DNA from: Paracentrotus lividus
Lineage: Eukaryota; Echinodermata; Echinoidea; Camarodonta; Echinidae
Assembly (NCBI GenBank): GCA_940671915.1
Contig: CALNVZ010003433.1
Span: 12,656,539 to 12,720,538 of the forward strand
Direction: 5' to 3'
DNA length: 64,000 bases
The position numbers and the translations under genes were made by a program. Shown here piece after piece: positions 24,901-32,700 of this stretch. Every line of letters starts with the position of its first letter. Within the stretch, counting starts at the first letter, position 1. Below the pieces are notes generated by a model that saw only the letters and a list, made by a program, of their open reading frames with translations, was not told the DNA's origin and searched no databases.

Positions 24901-27900
24901 TGCTGCATGGTGCTAATTGCACAGTACGGGTATGACCAGCGTGGCGCTGGCGCTTCAAAACAGACAAAGCTCAGACAATAGCATGAGCATGTTTGAATAC
25001 TTGAGCTAACTTTTTTCTATTTTGCATGACATTTTTTATGTTCATATATAGTTTTTGGTAAAGTAGAAGAGATTGAATTTCAGTTCTGGTAATTACAATG
25101 TGACAATAACAAAAAGAATGTCTCATAGAAACAGCTACGTATCTCAATCTGAAAGGGGAATGATCTTTATCATTCATCGAAATGTCTGCTGGATGTGTGT
25201 CAATCAATAAAATAAACACCTTCATCAATGGTGCTATTTGTTGTCTTGCAATTTTTAGAATAACATGTATTGATATGGTGCCATCTATCTGCCGGTATTC
25301 CAAGCCGCACAAGGGAAAATAAAGTTGAAACAAAAAGGTGGAAATGAATGCCATATGGTGTTGTACTATGTAGGCCATTTCAATTCTAGTCCTAATTCAA
25401 TTGTTGACCCGTGTTTGTGATTCTATATCAGCTTGTAATTTGGAAATGATATTAGGAATTAATTCAGCATCTGTATCATTAATTGAGTGTACTGTTCACA
25501 GATTCTATCCCACTTGTGCCATACTTTAACTACTTCATTTGGAATTCATTGCTACGTGTACGCAAACACATCTCTTTGAAGAACAGTATTTGCATGTACA
25601 GAAACTGTTTACCAGTTCTTCAGTTCAGCTAGAGAACATTCCATTCTGGAGGTTTTTCTTAATAAGTGGATTATTTTAATTTACAGGAACCAGCTATTGC
25701 CAAATCAAGCGCACCAACACAACAAATGGCCAGTATGTCGCTATCAGCGGGAGCCATTGTAAGAGTGAGTATAAATTTTAACCTTAGTTTTAGTCTGAAA
25801 CAACATCATGCAGATACACCCTCCCCTTTCCCCCGTCTCTTCACTTCTGTATTGTTTTATTAATGTCAGGATGTGACAAGAAAAAACGAGGCACGGATAT
25901 GGGGTGCCTAAAACAAGACTATTGCTCCATCGGTGTGACATGATAATATTTGACTGTTCCTTCTTGCTCACCGGGCGTGTAGTACATAAAAATAATTTGG
26001 GTGTGCAAAAATCTGAAATTCTAATTTTGCCCCCCCCCCCACCCATGAAATCCTCAATCCACCACTGAGAACTACATGTACAATGTCCCTTCTTTTCAAG
26101 ATGAGCATATTATTTCATACATGAACAATTATCAATAACCACAAGGACATACATACATGTACATCCTTTATTTTAGAATTAGAGAAATATTGGAGAGCAA
26201 GCTCACATGAGTTTTTGTAGATTTTTTAATTTGTTGTTGCCATTATTAGTCAATTTCTCCATATAATTACAAATTTACTTTTCTCTTGCAGGGAACAGGT
26301 ACAGTCAAGCCCAAAGCAAACTTCAATGGTCAGAAGGAGGCAGAAATCTTAAGAAAAGCAATGAAAGGAATGGGTTAGTACAACATTAGATTAAATAACA
26401 TTAATGTACAATCCCACAGGAACTGTTTTACACAAAATGTGCTTCAACAGATATTGTCTTATATTTCCACGATTTCAAAATTCACATATAATCACTGCTT
26501 AACTATTACATATACATTTGGTATTATGGAGCGAACAAATAACAAAAGCTACATAGTCGAGGACTACAAAAATATACTGGATTACTGAATCAAAAGTTTG
26601 GGTTAATTATCTATAAATCATGATTGTCACAGATTTCATTCAAACATGGATGATTAATGGAATACTAAGGGGAAAAACAGGAAGAATAAAAAGGTTAATG
26701 GTCAGAAAGGGAAAAAATGGGAAGAAGTGTGTAGTGGTGTTGTGGTCGAGTGATTACATATAAAGTCATCGCCTGTTGATCAAATGGCAATGGCTTGAAT
26801 CTCGAGCATTTCACTATTTTCCTTTGTAAAGGCATTTATGTACAAATTCATTGCTCTAGACCCAAGTAAGGTACTTTGTGTAAATGGTTAATGGTTGGTA
26901 GGAAAGAATCCAAGATTACTGAAGTGCTCTATGAAGCCAGGTATGGCTAGAGCAGACACAATATTCAAATACTGTGACTCTTAATAGTTTACTACATATG
27001 ATCATATAAACTTACATTATAAGTGCTGTATATTTTTATCATGAAATGAGAGTTTTTATATTATATACTGGTATGATTTACAAACCTGACCAGTATTATA
27101 GAGTTCTTACAATTATAACAATCACACTTTTTGGTTTCATAATCATGCTAAATTATGATTCTCATCATTCAAAATATATGTCAATTTTATGACTTTCGTC
27201 TTAAAATTGTACATTACTTTATTATTCTGGCTTTAGATTTAAATTGAAGAAGTAGAGACACATCAACAGGATTCCCAGCCCATCAGGGATATCAGGGAAA
27301 ATTATTCTACTTTAATCCAGTCAGGGCAAAGTCAGGGAATTTGATAAAAAATGCCTCAAATCAGGGAAAAGTCAGGGAATTTTGATTGGCCAAAAACCGA
27401 AAGTGCAGTAGTCAGTCAGACTCTGTTATATTTTGCTCTGCAAATAGTTTACTGCAACACCATAAAATAACATGCAAAACTGGAAATGGGTTTGAGTTAT
27501 TATCAGGGATTTTTGAGACTTCATCATAGGAAAATCAGGGAATTTAGTTTTCTTGAAATGCTGGGAACCCGGATCAACTCATATGGATGTAATTTGACCC
27601 TATAACTAACGACTATTGTTCAAATTCCACTCTATCTACTGCTGGTAGGTTGCGATGAAACAGCAGTCATCTCCGTGGTAACGACCTGCAACTCCGCCCA
27701 GAGGCGGCAGATCTCGCTGGACTTCAAGACGATGTATGGCAAGGATCTTGAGAAGAACTTAAAGGGAGAGCTCAAAGGGAAGCTTGAGACGATTGTCCTA
27801 GATCTCTTCTATTTACCGGCAGAGTTTGATGCACATATGCTCAGGAAAGCAATGAAGGTAACAATAACAATTAATGCTATTCTTTCTATGAAGCTGCTTG

Positions 27901-28669
27901 TTACGGGCCTGTCCCATAGGGGGCAATCCTTGAGGTGACAACCTGCCAATGTCTGACTCCTTGTTAGACTGCCTAAAAAACAGTGATTATATACATTCCT
28001 ACGACTCTATGCACACTAGGCTACAACTATCAATTGCATCCACACAAACAATAGCTAGTTTGCCTGTTGTCCCAACAACGATCGCCTCCTGTGGGACAGC
28101 TAGATGAGATTTCACATGATATTTTTTCTACTTTCACTCCCAATGAGTTAGAGCTGGATATAAATGACAAACAAGTCAGAAAAATTGCGAGAAAAATCTA
28201 CTGCCTTTCAGGCTACAACTAGAAGTATATCACCTATACCCTGTAACATAAAAGGTATGATTGATCTTACGATTGATATCAAACGTAAGTCTATGGTAAA
28301 CCATGTACATAGAGTTGCAATCGATTGTAACTGTTTTATGTTACAGGGTAATTGTCCTTGAAATGGTATATAAATAATGTATGTACGTTTTTTTTAATAA
28401 ACTTTTCAAATTGTTTTGTTGTTGTTCACAGGGTCTAGGCACAGATGAAGCAACCTTAGTTGAAATCTTATGTACAAGAACCAATGAAGAGATCAAAGCA
28501 ATCAAAGTAGCTTACAAGAAAGGTAAGAGGCTACTTAAACATGATGATGCTGCTGCTGATGTTGATATGTTGATGATGATGATGATGATGATGATAGTGA
28601 TGATGATGATGATGAAGATGATGATGATGATGATGATGATAGTGATGATGATGATGATGATGAAGATGG

Positions 28670-28707
<38 letters not shown>

Positions 28708-31700
28708 GCACTATTGATGATGATGATTTTGATGATGGTCATTTTGATATTGATGATTGTAATATAAATGATGAAAATGTTTTTTTTGGGCCTCTCAGAA
28801 AAAAACCCACTAATTTTCGCCAGAATTCATGAAAGGAATGTCACACATTTTCTCAAACATGTATTTATGCATGCATAATAATATGTGATTACTTTCAGAA
28901 ATATTCAGCAGAATTTCTTTACCATCCCATCACTAATGTATCGCGTTAACTTCAATTCCTTTCCAATCAGAATTCTCTCGTGATCTTGAGAAGGACGTCA
29001 TCTCGGAGACATCTGGTCATTTCAAACGTCTCTTGGTGTCCATGCTCCAGGGTTCCAGATCAGAGGATCAAACGGTGGATTTAGCCAAGGCCAAAGCGGA
29101 TGCCAAGGTCAGTGGTTCAATACCTTGTCAGAGTACTGTAACTATAATACCCCATATGTTAATATTTAAACTTCAGGAGGCAATTTCTTAAGAAAGAATT
29201 TTTACTCTTTAACTTCCATTTCCTCACATGAAGCTTATAAATGTTCATAACCTTGTCCTACTGGGGATGTAATAAATGAGTCAGAATTAATAGGGCTCGG
29301 ATATCTGTTCAAATATATTGTGTTTTATGCATGGGGGTTTTGGTGGGGGCTTTAGGTTTTTTTTTTTTTTTTTGGGGGGGGGGCGTGAATATAATAAGTA
29401 CAATCTGATCAAGTATACTGCCCTACTTTGGCAAAAGGAAGCAACTGACAAAAGTGACATTTCCTGTAAAAGAGCTAAATGTGTCCATCATTTACACTGA
29501 TGTCAATGTAATCTCCTAATGTCTTAACTTAAATATTTCAAAGATCGATAAACTTTGAGACATGAAATTTGGACAGCAAAAAGATGGCACGAAATAAAAT
29601 GTGGAAGCATTAAAAACTCAAATTTGATTAGTATGTCAGTTGCTTCCTTTTGCCAAAGTAGGGCAGTAATATTTTAGGGCTACATGTAGGACCATCAAGT
29701 GTGTGATACAAATCAGATTTATTCATAAAAATCTCTTTTATCGACCAGGCACTAGTCACTGCTGGTGAAGCACGATGGGGCACAGACGAATCCACCTTCA
29801 ATGCCATCTTAGCGAGTCGCAGCTACCCGCAGTTGAGGGCAATGTTCGAAGAATACAACAAGCAGGTCAAATATACAATTGAACAGTCCATTAAGAGAGA
29901 GATGTCCGGAGACTTGGAAAAGGGCATGCTAGCAATCGGTAAGCAAATATTTGGCATATTCTTTCAATTATTTTAAAGTTTTATGATTGATTGTACCAGA
30001 TATCCTGATTTTCGCTAAATTTTCAATACAAAATGAAAGGAGGATATTTTCCCAATCCCAATTTCTAATATGGTCAAACTTATGTGCTCTGTATTATGAG
30101 ATTTCATTTTAATGAAATAATTGGCTCAGTCCCAAGCACCTCATTATAAGGGAGTGGACTGTATAATGACATATAGTAATTTAATTTTCACTGCTTCATA
30201 ATAATGGTGAAAACAGAATATTTTATTGAAATTTTGTTGTGCTGTTTATTTGACTGATTTCTATTCGACTTTCAAAATATTTTATTGTTCTATTTCTTAT
30301 CCTGACATTAAAATTTTTATTTAAAAAAAAACAAATTAATATCTTTGTGAAGTGCTGCGATACGTGATCACTCATCATACGAATATGCGATGCATCACAT
30401 CAAAATGAGAGACAAGTCGCCAGAAAAGAGTCAAAGATATCTGCAAGCAAATCCCTTATTTATTACTTTCACTTTATCTTTTTTGCTCAATATTTTTAAA
30501 GAGCACACATGAAATTTCCTTGACCCTTTGGTGAATTTGCTCTGCGACTTGTCTCTCATTTTGATGTGATGCATCACATATTATATAAGTAAGATAATTT
30601 ATTATAAATAATCAAATAAAAAGTCAAATGTTGTTCTTTGATACACTTAGTACATTGATGAGAAATCTTCATGTTATTTTCTCTCTTTCGTTCGTTTACA
30701 GTGCAATGTGTACGAAACACACCAGCATACTTTGCTGAGAAGCTATACAAGTCAATGAAGGTATGTAAAACATGATCTTGTGTCTTCAGATCCTTGATTG
30801 AAAAGTATACGAAATAATGCATATTACCCCTGGCGTACATTTGACATGATTCTACATAATTCTGTTCTATATCTTTATATATTCCACAAACCAATTGAAC
30901 ATTTCAACATCATGTATTACTTTAAAAGGGATGATGGTCCTGTTGTGTTTGTGTGATTGAATTGTGGTAAAAACTTTCTCATAGTGATTGGAAAAGGTTA
31001 ATTTTACTAATTTCACCTAAGAATTGTTGTGTGCTCTAATGATTAGGAATAGCCAAAATGATAAGAAATTAACTCGTTTCTGCTGAGAGTCAGATTTTAG
31101 TACCCTAATCACAGAAATGCATGTATGGGACTGCATACAACTGTTTGGGCCCATGATTTTAGCTGTTTTTGTCATATTACGACTATGAGGGCAATTGAAG
31201 AGCAATCCTTGACAGTCCTCTAGACCTTTTTACTATAATATTCTTTTGAGATAACATTAGAATAATTTGAAATTTCACAATATTTTGTATTATTTCTCAT
31301 TAAAGTACAGTCCCTTGAAGGTTCCGTAAACACTGTATTTATGTCTTATATTATTGCTGTCCTCTCTTAAAAGTATCCAATAACCTGAGGAAAAAGTTGG
31401 GGAATAGTTGTAAAGTGACTTTTGCATTCAAGCTCTGTGATGCGTTTTGCAGTGTGCTTGAGAGACCGCGGATTCATGCGATCTATCACGTCGTCAAGTT
31501 TAAACTTGAATGCCTCTGTATTCATGTTTAATTTATATTTCATCATCTTTTTGTCACAGGGTCTAGGTACTGATGATGACACGTTGATGAGAATAATCAT
31601 CTCTAGGTGTGAGATAGACATGATTGAGATCAAACAAGAGTTCCAGAGAGCATATAACCAGAGTTTGGGCAGATTTATTAAGGTAAGGATTATCCCTTCC

Positions 31701-32195
31701 CCTTCTTAATCCTACTATTGGTGCCAGCTATGCCCTGTCTCTTATGTTTTTAAGATGGTATATCGTGATGCAAGATGTACAGAATCCAGATCACACTCAC
31801 ATTTCAGAGACCCTATAATCTTGTTGCTGCAAAGTTTCTTTCTTGATCTTTGGAAGCCATTCCAGAGCACCTTCTATGTGCAACTCAGTTACAGTTTGGT
31901 TCTCTTCTGTATTGTGCTTGCCATATAAACAACACATGCATTGTAGTAACTTTTTTTAAACCAGGCTGATTAAACTCTGTAATTATTGGCACTAATATCT
32001 AAAGGACATTGGTCTTTTGGCATCTATGTGCTCTATATACATCCCTCACTTTTGTAATTGCATTACCAAAGACACATAATATTCGATGATAATCACTAAT
32101 ATTTTCTTTCTTCTGTTTTTCTATTTTAATTTCTTTAGGGGGATACATCTGGTGACTACAGAAAGATTCTTCTAGCTCTAGTTGGAGGCGAATAG
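9786..32195 (+). CDS. ANXA7: Annexin A7/A11-like protein, multi-exon gene
   Basis: Annexins bind acidic phospholipids in a calcium-dependent way on the cytosolic face of membranes; A7 and A11 add a long disordered Gly/Pro/Tyr-rich arm linked to vesicle fusion, ALG-2 binding and granule tethering. Proposed coding exons: 9786-9921, 10472-10668, 11655-11741, 13919-13942, 14116-14133, 17000-17167 (or to 17263), 25687-25758, 26292-26373, 27649-27857, 28432-28522, 28971-29107, 29749-29938, 30702-30760, 31560-31682, 32139-32195. All borders are GT-AG and all phases join in frame. The sum is 549 residues, or 564 with the 17219-17263 segment; vertebrate A7/A11 are about 490-505. Residues 1 to about 234 form the YPP/GGY-rich arm, followed by four repeats. 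Landmarks are KGLGTDE (repeat 2), RWGTDE (repeat 3), KGLGTDD (repeat 4) and a [17 protein letters not shown] end close to both A7 and A11. The choice between A7 and A11 is not certain. The start is the ATG just after a likely 5'UTR splice acceptor at 9721-9722. Confidence 0.93.
10472..10668 (+). CDS. ANXA7: Annexin exon, GYPP/PAP repeat arm
   Basis: The acceptor is TTCTTACAG and the donor GTATGC. The exon enters in phase 1 and exits in phase 0. It encodes about 65 residues dominated by [11 protein letters not shown] and QPGYPPQQ units, so the low-complexity arm keeps its composition across the splice. The exon is GC-rich compared with the surrounding intron. Confidence 0.88.
10715..11163. mobile_element. 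~450-bp MITE, copy 1, with TTAA borders
   Basis: It begins TTAAAGGGAT and ends ATCCCTTTAA, so the ends are inverted repeats inside TTAA duplications. It lies in annexin intron 2. The interior (AACTTCCAAAAACAAGTGCA; TTGAAAATTTGAGTAT) matches the copy at 14622-15097 along its whole length with many substitutions. TTAA targets suggest piggyBac- or Kolobok-type mobilisation. Confidence 0.75.
11655..11741 (+). CDS. ANXA7: Annexin exon (Met/Pro/Gly/Tyr-rich)
   Basis: This 29-codon exon lies between TTCTAG and GTAAGT, is phase 0 at both ends, and reads [20 protein letters not shown] onward. Its composition fits the arm, and its symmetric phase means that skipping it would keep the frame. Confidence 0.8.
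13919..13942 (+). CDS. ANXA7: Candidate 24-nt micro-exon of annexin
   Basis: CCTTTAG precedes and GTAAGTG follows a 24-nt phase-0 segment encoding QPKHDHFH. The donor is near consensus. Its length is a multiple of three and it lies between larger exons of the arm. The His-rich peptide differs from its neighbours, so the call rests on splice signals and frame and needs transcript support. Confidence 0.5.
14116..14133 (+). CDS. ANXA7: Candidate 18-nt micro-exon of annexin
   Basis: A strong polypyrimidine tract and CCCAG precede 18 nt encoding VPPYPT, followed by GTAATA. It is phase 0 on both sides. The PPYP peptide matches the composition of the annexin arm, which favours a real exon over chance. 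Confidence 0.5.
14622..15097. mobile_element. ~475-bp MITE, copy 2, with TTAA borders
   Basis: Same family and orientation as 10715-11163, again bordered TTAAAGGGAT...ATCCCTTTAA, here in the intron after the 18-nt micro-exon. It includes an extra CpG-rich GTGCGTTGACGTTGAAACGC stretch absent from copy 1. Confidence 0.75.
15150..15754. mobile_element. ~605-bp foldback element
   Basis: Left arm TAGGGTTGGGCGAAT and right arm ATTTGCCCAACCCTA are inverted repeats, and homology continues inward for about 150 bp (for example GCAAAAACCAAAATGGCGTA versus ACTATTTTGGTTTTTTTGCA, and TGACGTC on both sides). It sits in an annexin intron. Confidence 0.7.
17000..17167 (+). CDS. ANXA7: Annexin exon, Ala/Pro/Gln-rich arm
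   Basis: The acceptor is TTTCATCAG and the donor GTAAGT; 56 codons, phase 0 at both ends. It encodes [20 protein letters not shown] and continues with AHAAAAS and [14 protein letters not shown]. An open in-frame extension runs 51 nt further to a second, duplicated exon tail at 17219-17263. Confidence 0.85.
17219..17263 (+). CDS. ANXA7: Duplicated exon tail: optional 15-codon annexin segment
   Basis: CCGCAG precedes and GTGAGT follows 45 nt encoding [15 protein letters not shown]. This lines up residue for residue with the last 15 codons of the preceding exon ([15 protein letters not shown]), including the following splice donor. The 51-nt spacer is open and in frame. It could therefore be used as an alternative 5' splice site (exon 17000-17263), as a separate tiny exon, or not at all. 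Confidence 0.45.
17362..17385. repeat. 24-bp perfect palindrome
   Basis: The sequence centred at 17373/17374 reads the same on both strands over 24 bases, with GTCGCATATATGCGAC at its core. It lies just after the duplicated annexin exon tail, at the start of a CpG-richer stretch (about 17300-17720) that also holds GCTATCGATAGC and CGATATCG palindromes. Confidence 0.8.
20600..20764. mobile_element. Small palindromic MITE
   Basis: The core at 20652-20717 is a 27-bp inverted repeat with 12-bp loop (AAATACTAAATTATCCC... and the reverse), two mismatches. Outer words AGTGCATGC and GCATGCACT form a second pair. It would fold into a long hairpin. Confidence 0.65.
20830..20998 (+). mobile_element. 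Probable non-LTR retroelement 3' end with (GAACT)n tail
   Basis: AT-rich sequence ends in GAATAAAACGAACTGAACTGAAC, about five GAACT units (20971-20998). A pentamer tail after an AATAAA is typical of CR1/L2-like elements and their SINEs. No coding part is present. Confidence 0.4.
21018..21349. repeat. Direct tandem duplication, period 166 bp
   Basis: CTCTTCACTTCATACAGGTA begins each copy (21018 and 21184), and both continue CCACCCATTCAAAATG to GAATATTCTCTGAAATAATTCT. There are few differences, mainly a 4-bp deletion, so the duplication is recent. Confidence 0.85.
22570..22870 (+). other. LTR-like or promoter-like GC-rich block
   Basis: From 22609 a TGTTACGAC start, typical of Gypsy-type LTRs, is followed by CpG-rich sequence and a TATA box (GGTATAAATAC at about 22721-22731). 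A TAGTAGTTGTG stretch follows about 45 nt after it. This could be a solo LTR in the intron or a real internal promoter. No second LTR, primer-binding site or clear target duplication was found. Confidence 0.3.
23563..23705. mobile_element. 143-bp MITE with TTA duplication (PIF/Harbinger-like)
   Basis: The ends AGGCCCGGTCCCACTGGC and GCCAGTGGGACCGCGCCT are inverted repeats, flanked by TTA at 23560-23562 and 23706-23708. Homology of the arms continues to ATGAGTTGCGTAT versus ATACGCAAATCAT. A 3-bp TTA/TAA duplication is usual for Harbinger elements. Confidence 0.8.
25687..25758 (+). CDS. ANXA7: Annexin exon linking arm to core
   Basis: A TTTACAG acceptor is followed by 24 phase-0 codons ([20 protein letters not shown] onward). 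Two donors are possible six bases apart, at 25759 (GTAAGA) and 25765 (GTGAGT), both keeping phase 0, so the protein may or may not gain Val-Arg here. Confidence 0.8.
26292..26373 (+). CDS. ANXA7: Annexin exon, start of repeat 1
   Basis: TCTCTTGCAG precedes [20 protein letters not shown] followed by RKAMKGM. Family members have D-x-L-R-D-A-E-x-L-R-K-A-M-K-G just before the first calcium loop, which matches. The exon ends in phase 1 inside the Gly codon of the loop. Confidence 0.92.
27240..27570 (+). repeat. Short-period TCAGGGAA-rich stretch
   Basis: Within the annexin intron the word (G)TCAGGGAA recurs about six times in 300 bp (for example at 27342, 27360, 27371). It looks like a decayed simple or transposon-derived repeat; no reading frame is conserved. 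Confidence 0.4.
27649..27857 (+). CDS. ANXA7: Annexin exon, most of repeat 1 and start of repeat 2
   Basis: The exon encodes [39 protein letters not shown] and ends at HMLRKAMK. FKxxYGKDLxxxLKxEL is the annexin repeat-1 signature. The first calcium loop reads M-G-C-D-E where most relatives have G-x-G-T-D-E. Confidence 0.94.
28432..28522 (+). CDS. ANXA7: Annexin exon, repeat 2
   Basis: [20 protein letters not shown] followed by [10 protein letters not shown] is an intact type II calcium-loop repeat. The donor GTAAGA is followed within 20 bases by a long GAT repeat in the intron. Confidence 0.95.
28540..28760 (+). repeat. (GAT)n microsatellite
   Basis: About 210 bp of nearly pure GAT triplets with a few AGT, AAG and GCA variants starts 18 nt after the annexin repeat-2 donor, within the intron 28523-28970. 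Confidence 0.95.
28971..29107 (+). CDS. ANXA7: Annexin exon, repeat 2 to 3 linker
   Basis: [20 protein letters not shown] followed by [20 protein letters not shown] is the classic annexin helix D/E region with acidic ligands (D-L-E-x-D, E-T-S-G). Phase 0 at the 3' end. Confidence 0.95.
29418..29666. mobile_element. 249-bp MITE with ~33-bp perfect inverted ends and TA duplication
   Basis: The first 33 bases (CTGCCCTACTTTGGCAAAAG onward) and the last 33 are perfect reverse complements, flanked by TA on both sides (29416-29417 and 29667-29668). A TA target suggests Tc1/mariner-type transposition. It lies in the annexin intron between 29107 and 29749. Confidence 0.88.
29749..29938 (+). CDS. ANXA7: Annexin exon, repeat 3
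   Basis: [20 protein letters not shown] and [16 protein letters not shown] match A7/A11 repeat 3 closely, with an intact W-G-T-D-E calcium loop and the M-S-G-D-L-E motif. Confidence 0.95.
30389..30575. mobile_element. 187-bp MITE with 32-bp perfect inverted ends
   Basis: 30389-30420 and 30544-30575 are perfect reverse complements (GATGCATCACATCAAAATGA onward, through GACAAGTCGC). A related end, GAAATGAGAGAGAAGTCGC, occurs once at about 59927-59946, so a family exists. Confidence 0.85.
30702..30760 (+). CDS. ANXA7: Annexin exon, repeat 3 to 4 helix
   Basis: A 59-nt exon encodes [20 protein letters not shown], matching the conserved V-x-C-x-x-N-x-P-A-x-F-A-E-x-L segment. The donor is GTATGT. 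Confidence 0.95.
31560..31682 (+). CDS. ANXA7: Annexin exon, repeat 4
   Basis: [20 protein letters not shown], then [16 protein letters not shown], is repeat 4 with an intact G-L-G-T-D calcium loop. Phase 0 at both ends. Confidence 0.95.
32139..32195 (+). CDS. ANXA7: Annexin last coding exon
   Basis: TTCTTTAG precedes [18 protein letters not shown] and TAG. The peptide is the family's C-terminus. Vertebrate A11 ends with a near-identical [12 protein letters not shown], and A7 has the LLLAIVG ending. Confidence 0.95.
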   Translation, partial: GDTSGDYRKILLALVGGE

Positions 32196-32700
32196 AACAT
32201 ATATCAAAGATATCCTTTATATTCAATACTTTAAGTATAGATTACCGGTACCATTTTTGTATTTTCTACATTTCGACATACTAGCAACATGATCAAAGAG
32301 GTATATGGGACATAGTTCCATTTCAAAATCTCTTGAAAATTTCTTTCAATTCATCTTCGCTTACTTTTCTACATTTTTAAAAACATTGTGCATTTCAAAT
32401 CTTTGTAATATATCTGATTTATGTAACTATATTATTGTGGTAGGATCCTCTTAGTCAACACTATTTCAACTATATAATGAGTGTTTGGGACATTAAAGAA
32501 ACGTCTGGTTTATGTCTGGATACTAATATGAAAAGAAAGAATATACATATGGGATGATAATAATATAGAAAGTTATAACATATATTATGTTTGTAATATG
32601 TAATAAGAGTGGCATGTATGATTATAGTATGGAAATTAGGGTTACAATTAAGCATAATCCATAATCAAATAAATTCTATTTTATGAGACGTTCATATCGT
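32196..32700 (+). other. Annexin 3'UTR with candidate poly(A) signal
   Basis: AT-rich non-coding sequence follows the stop codon. An AATAAA at 32668-32673 is a usable poly(A) signal and would give a 3'UTR of about 490 nt. Other AATAAA-like hexamers follow, so longer ends are possible. Confidence 0.45.

Larger units (their letters stand above)
17264..25686 (+). other. Large annexin intron (about 8.4 kb) with repeats
   Basis: No conserved exon was recognised. The intron holds a CpG-rich block (about 17300-17720), a hairpin MITE (20600-20764), a retroelement tail (20830-20998), a tandem duplication (21018-21349), a G-strand-biased GGCGGTT-rich block (about 22160-22335), an LTR-like or promoter-like block (about 22570-22870) and a short MITE (23563-23705). 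Long reading frames at 24021-24326 (+) and 24971-25378 (-) match nothing I know. Confidence 0.6.

Noticed and set aside
24971-25378. 135-codon - strand reading frame in the annexin intron
   Set aside because: Longest frame in the intron but with no recognisable domain, partner exon or promoter; not supported as a gene.
28381-28767. 128-codon + strand reading frame with long poly-Met
   Set aside because: The first part is the annexin repeat-2 exon; the rest is translation of the intronic GAT microsatellite past a good splice donor.
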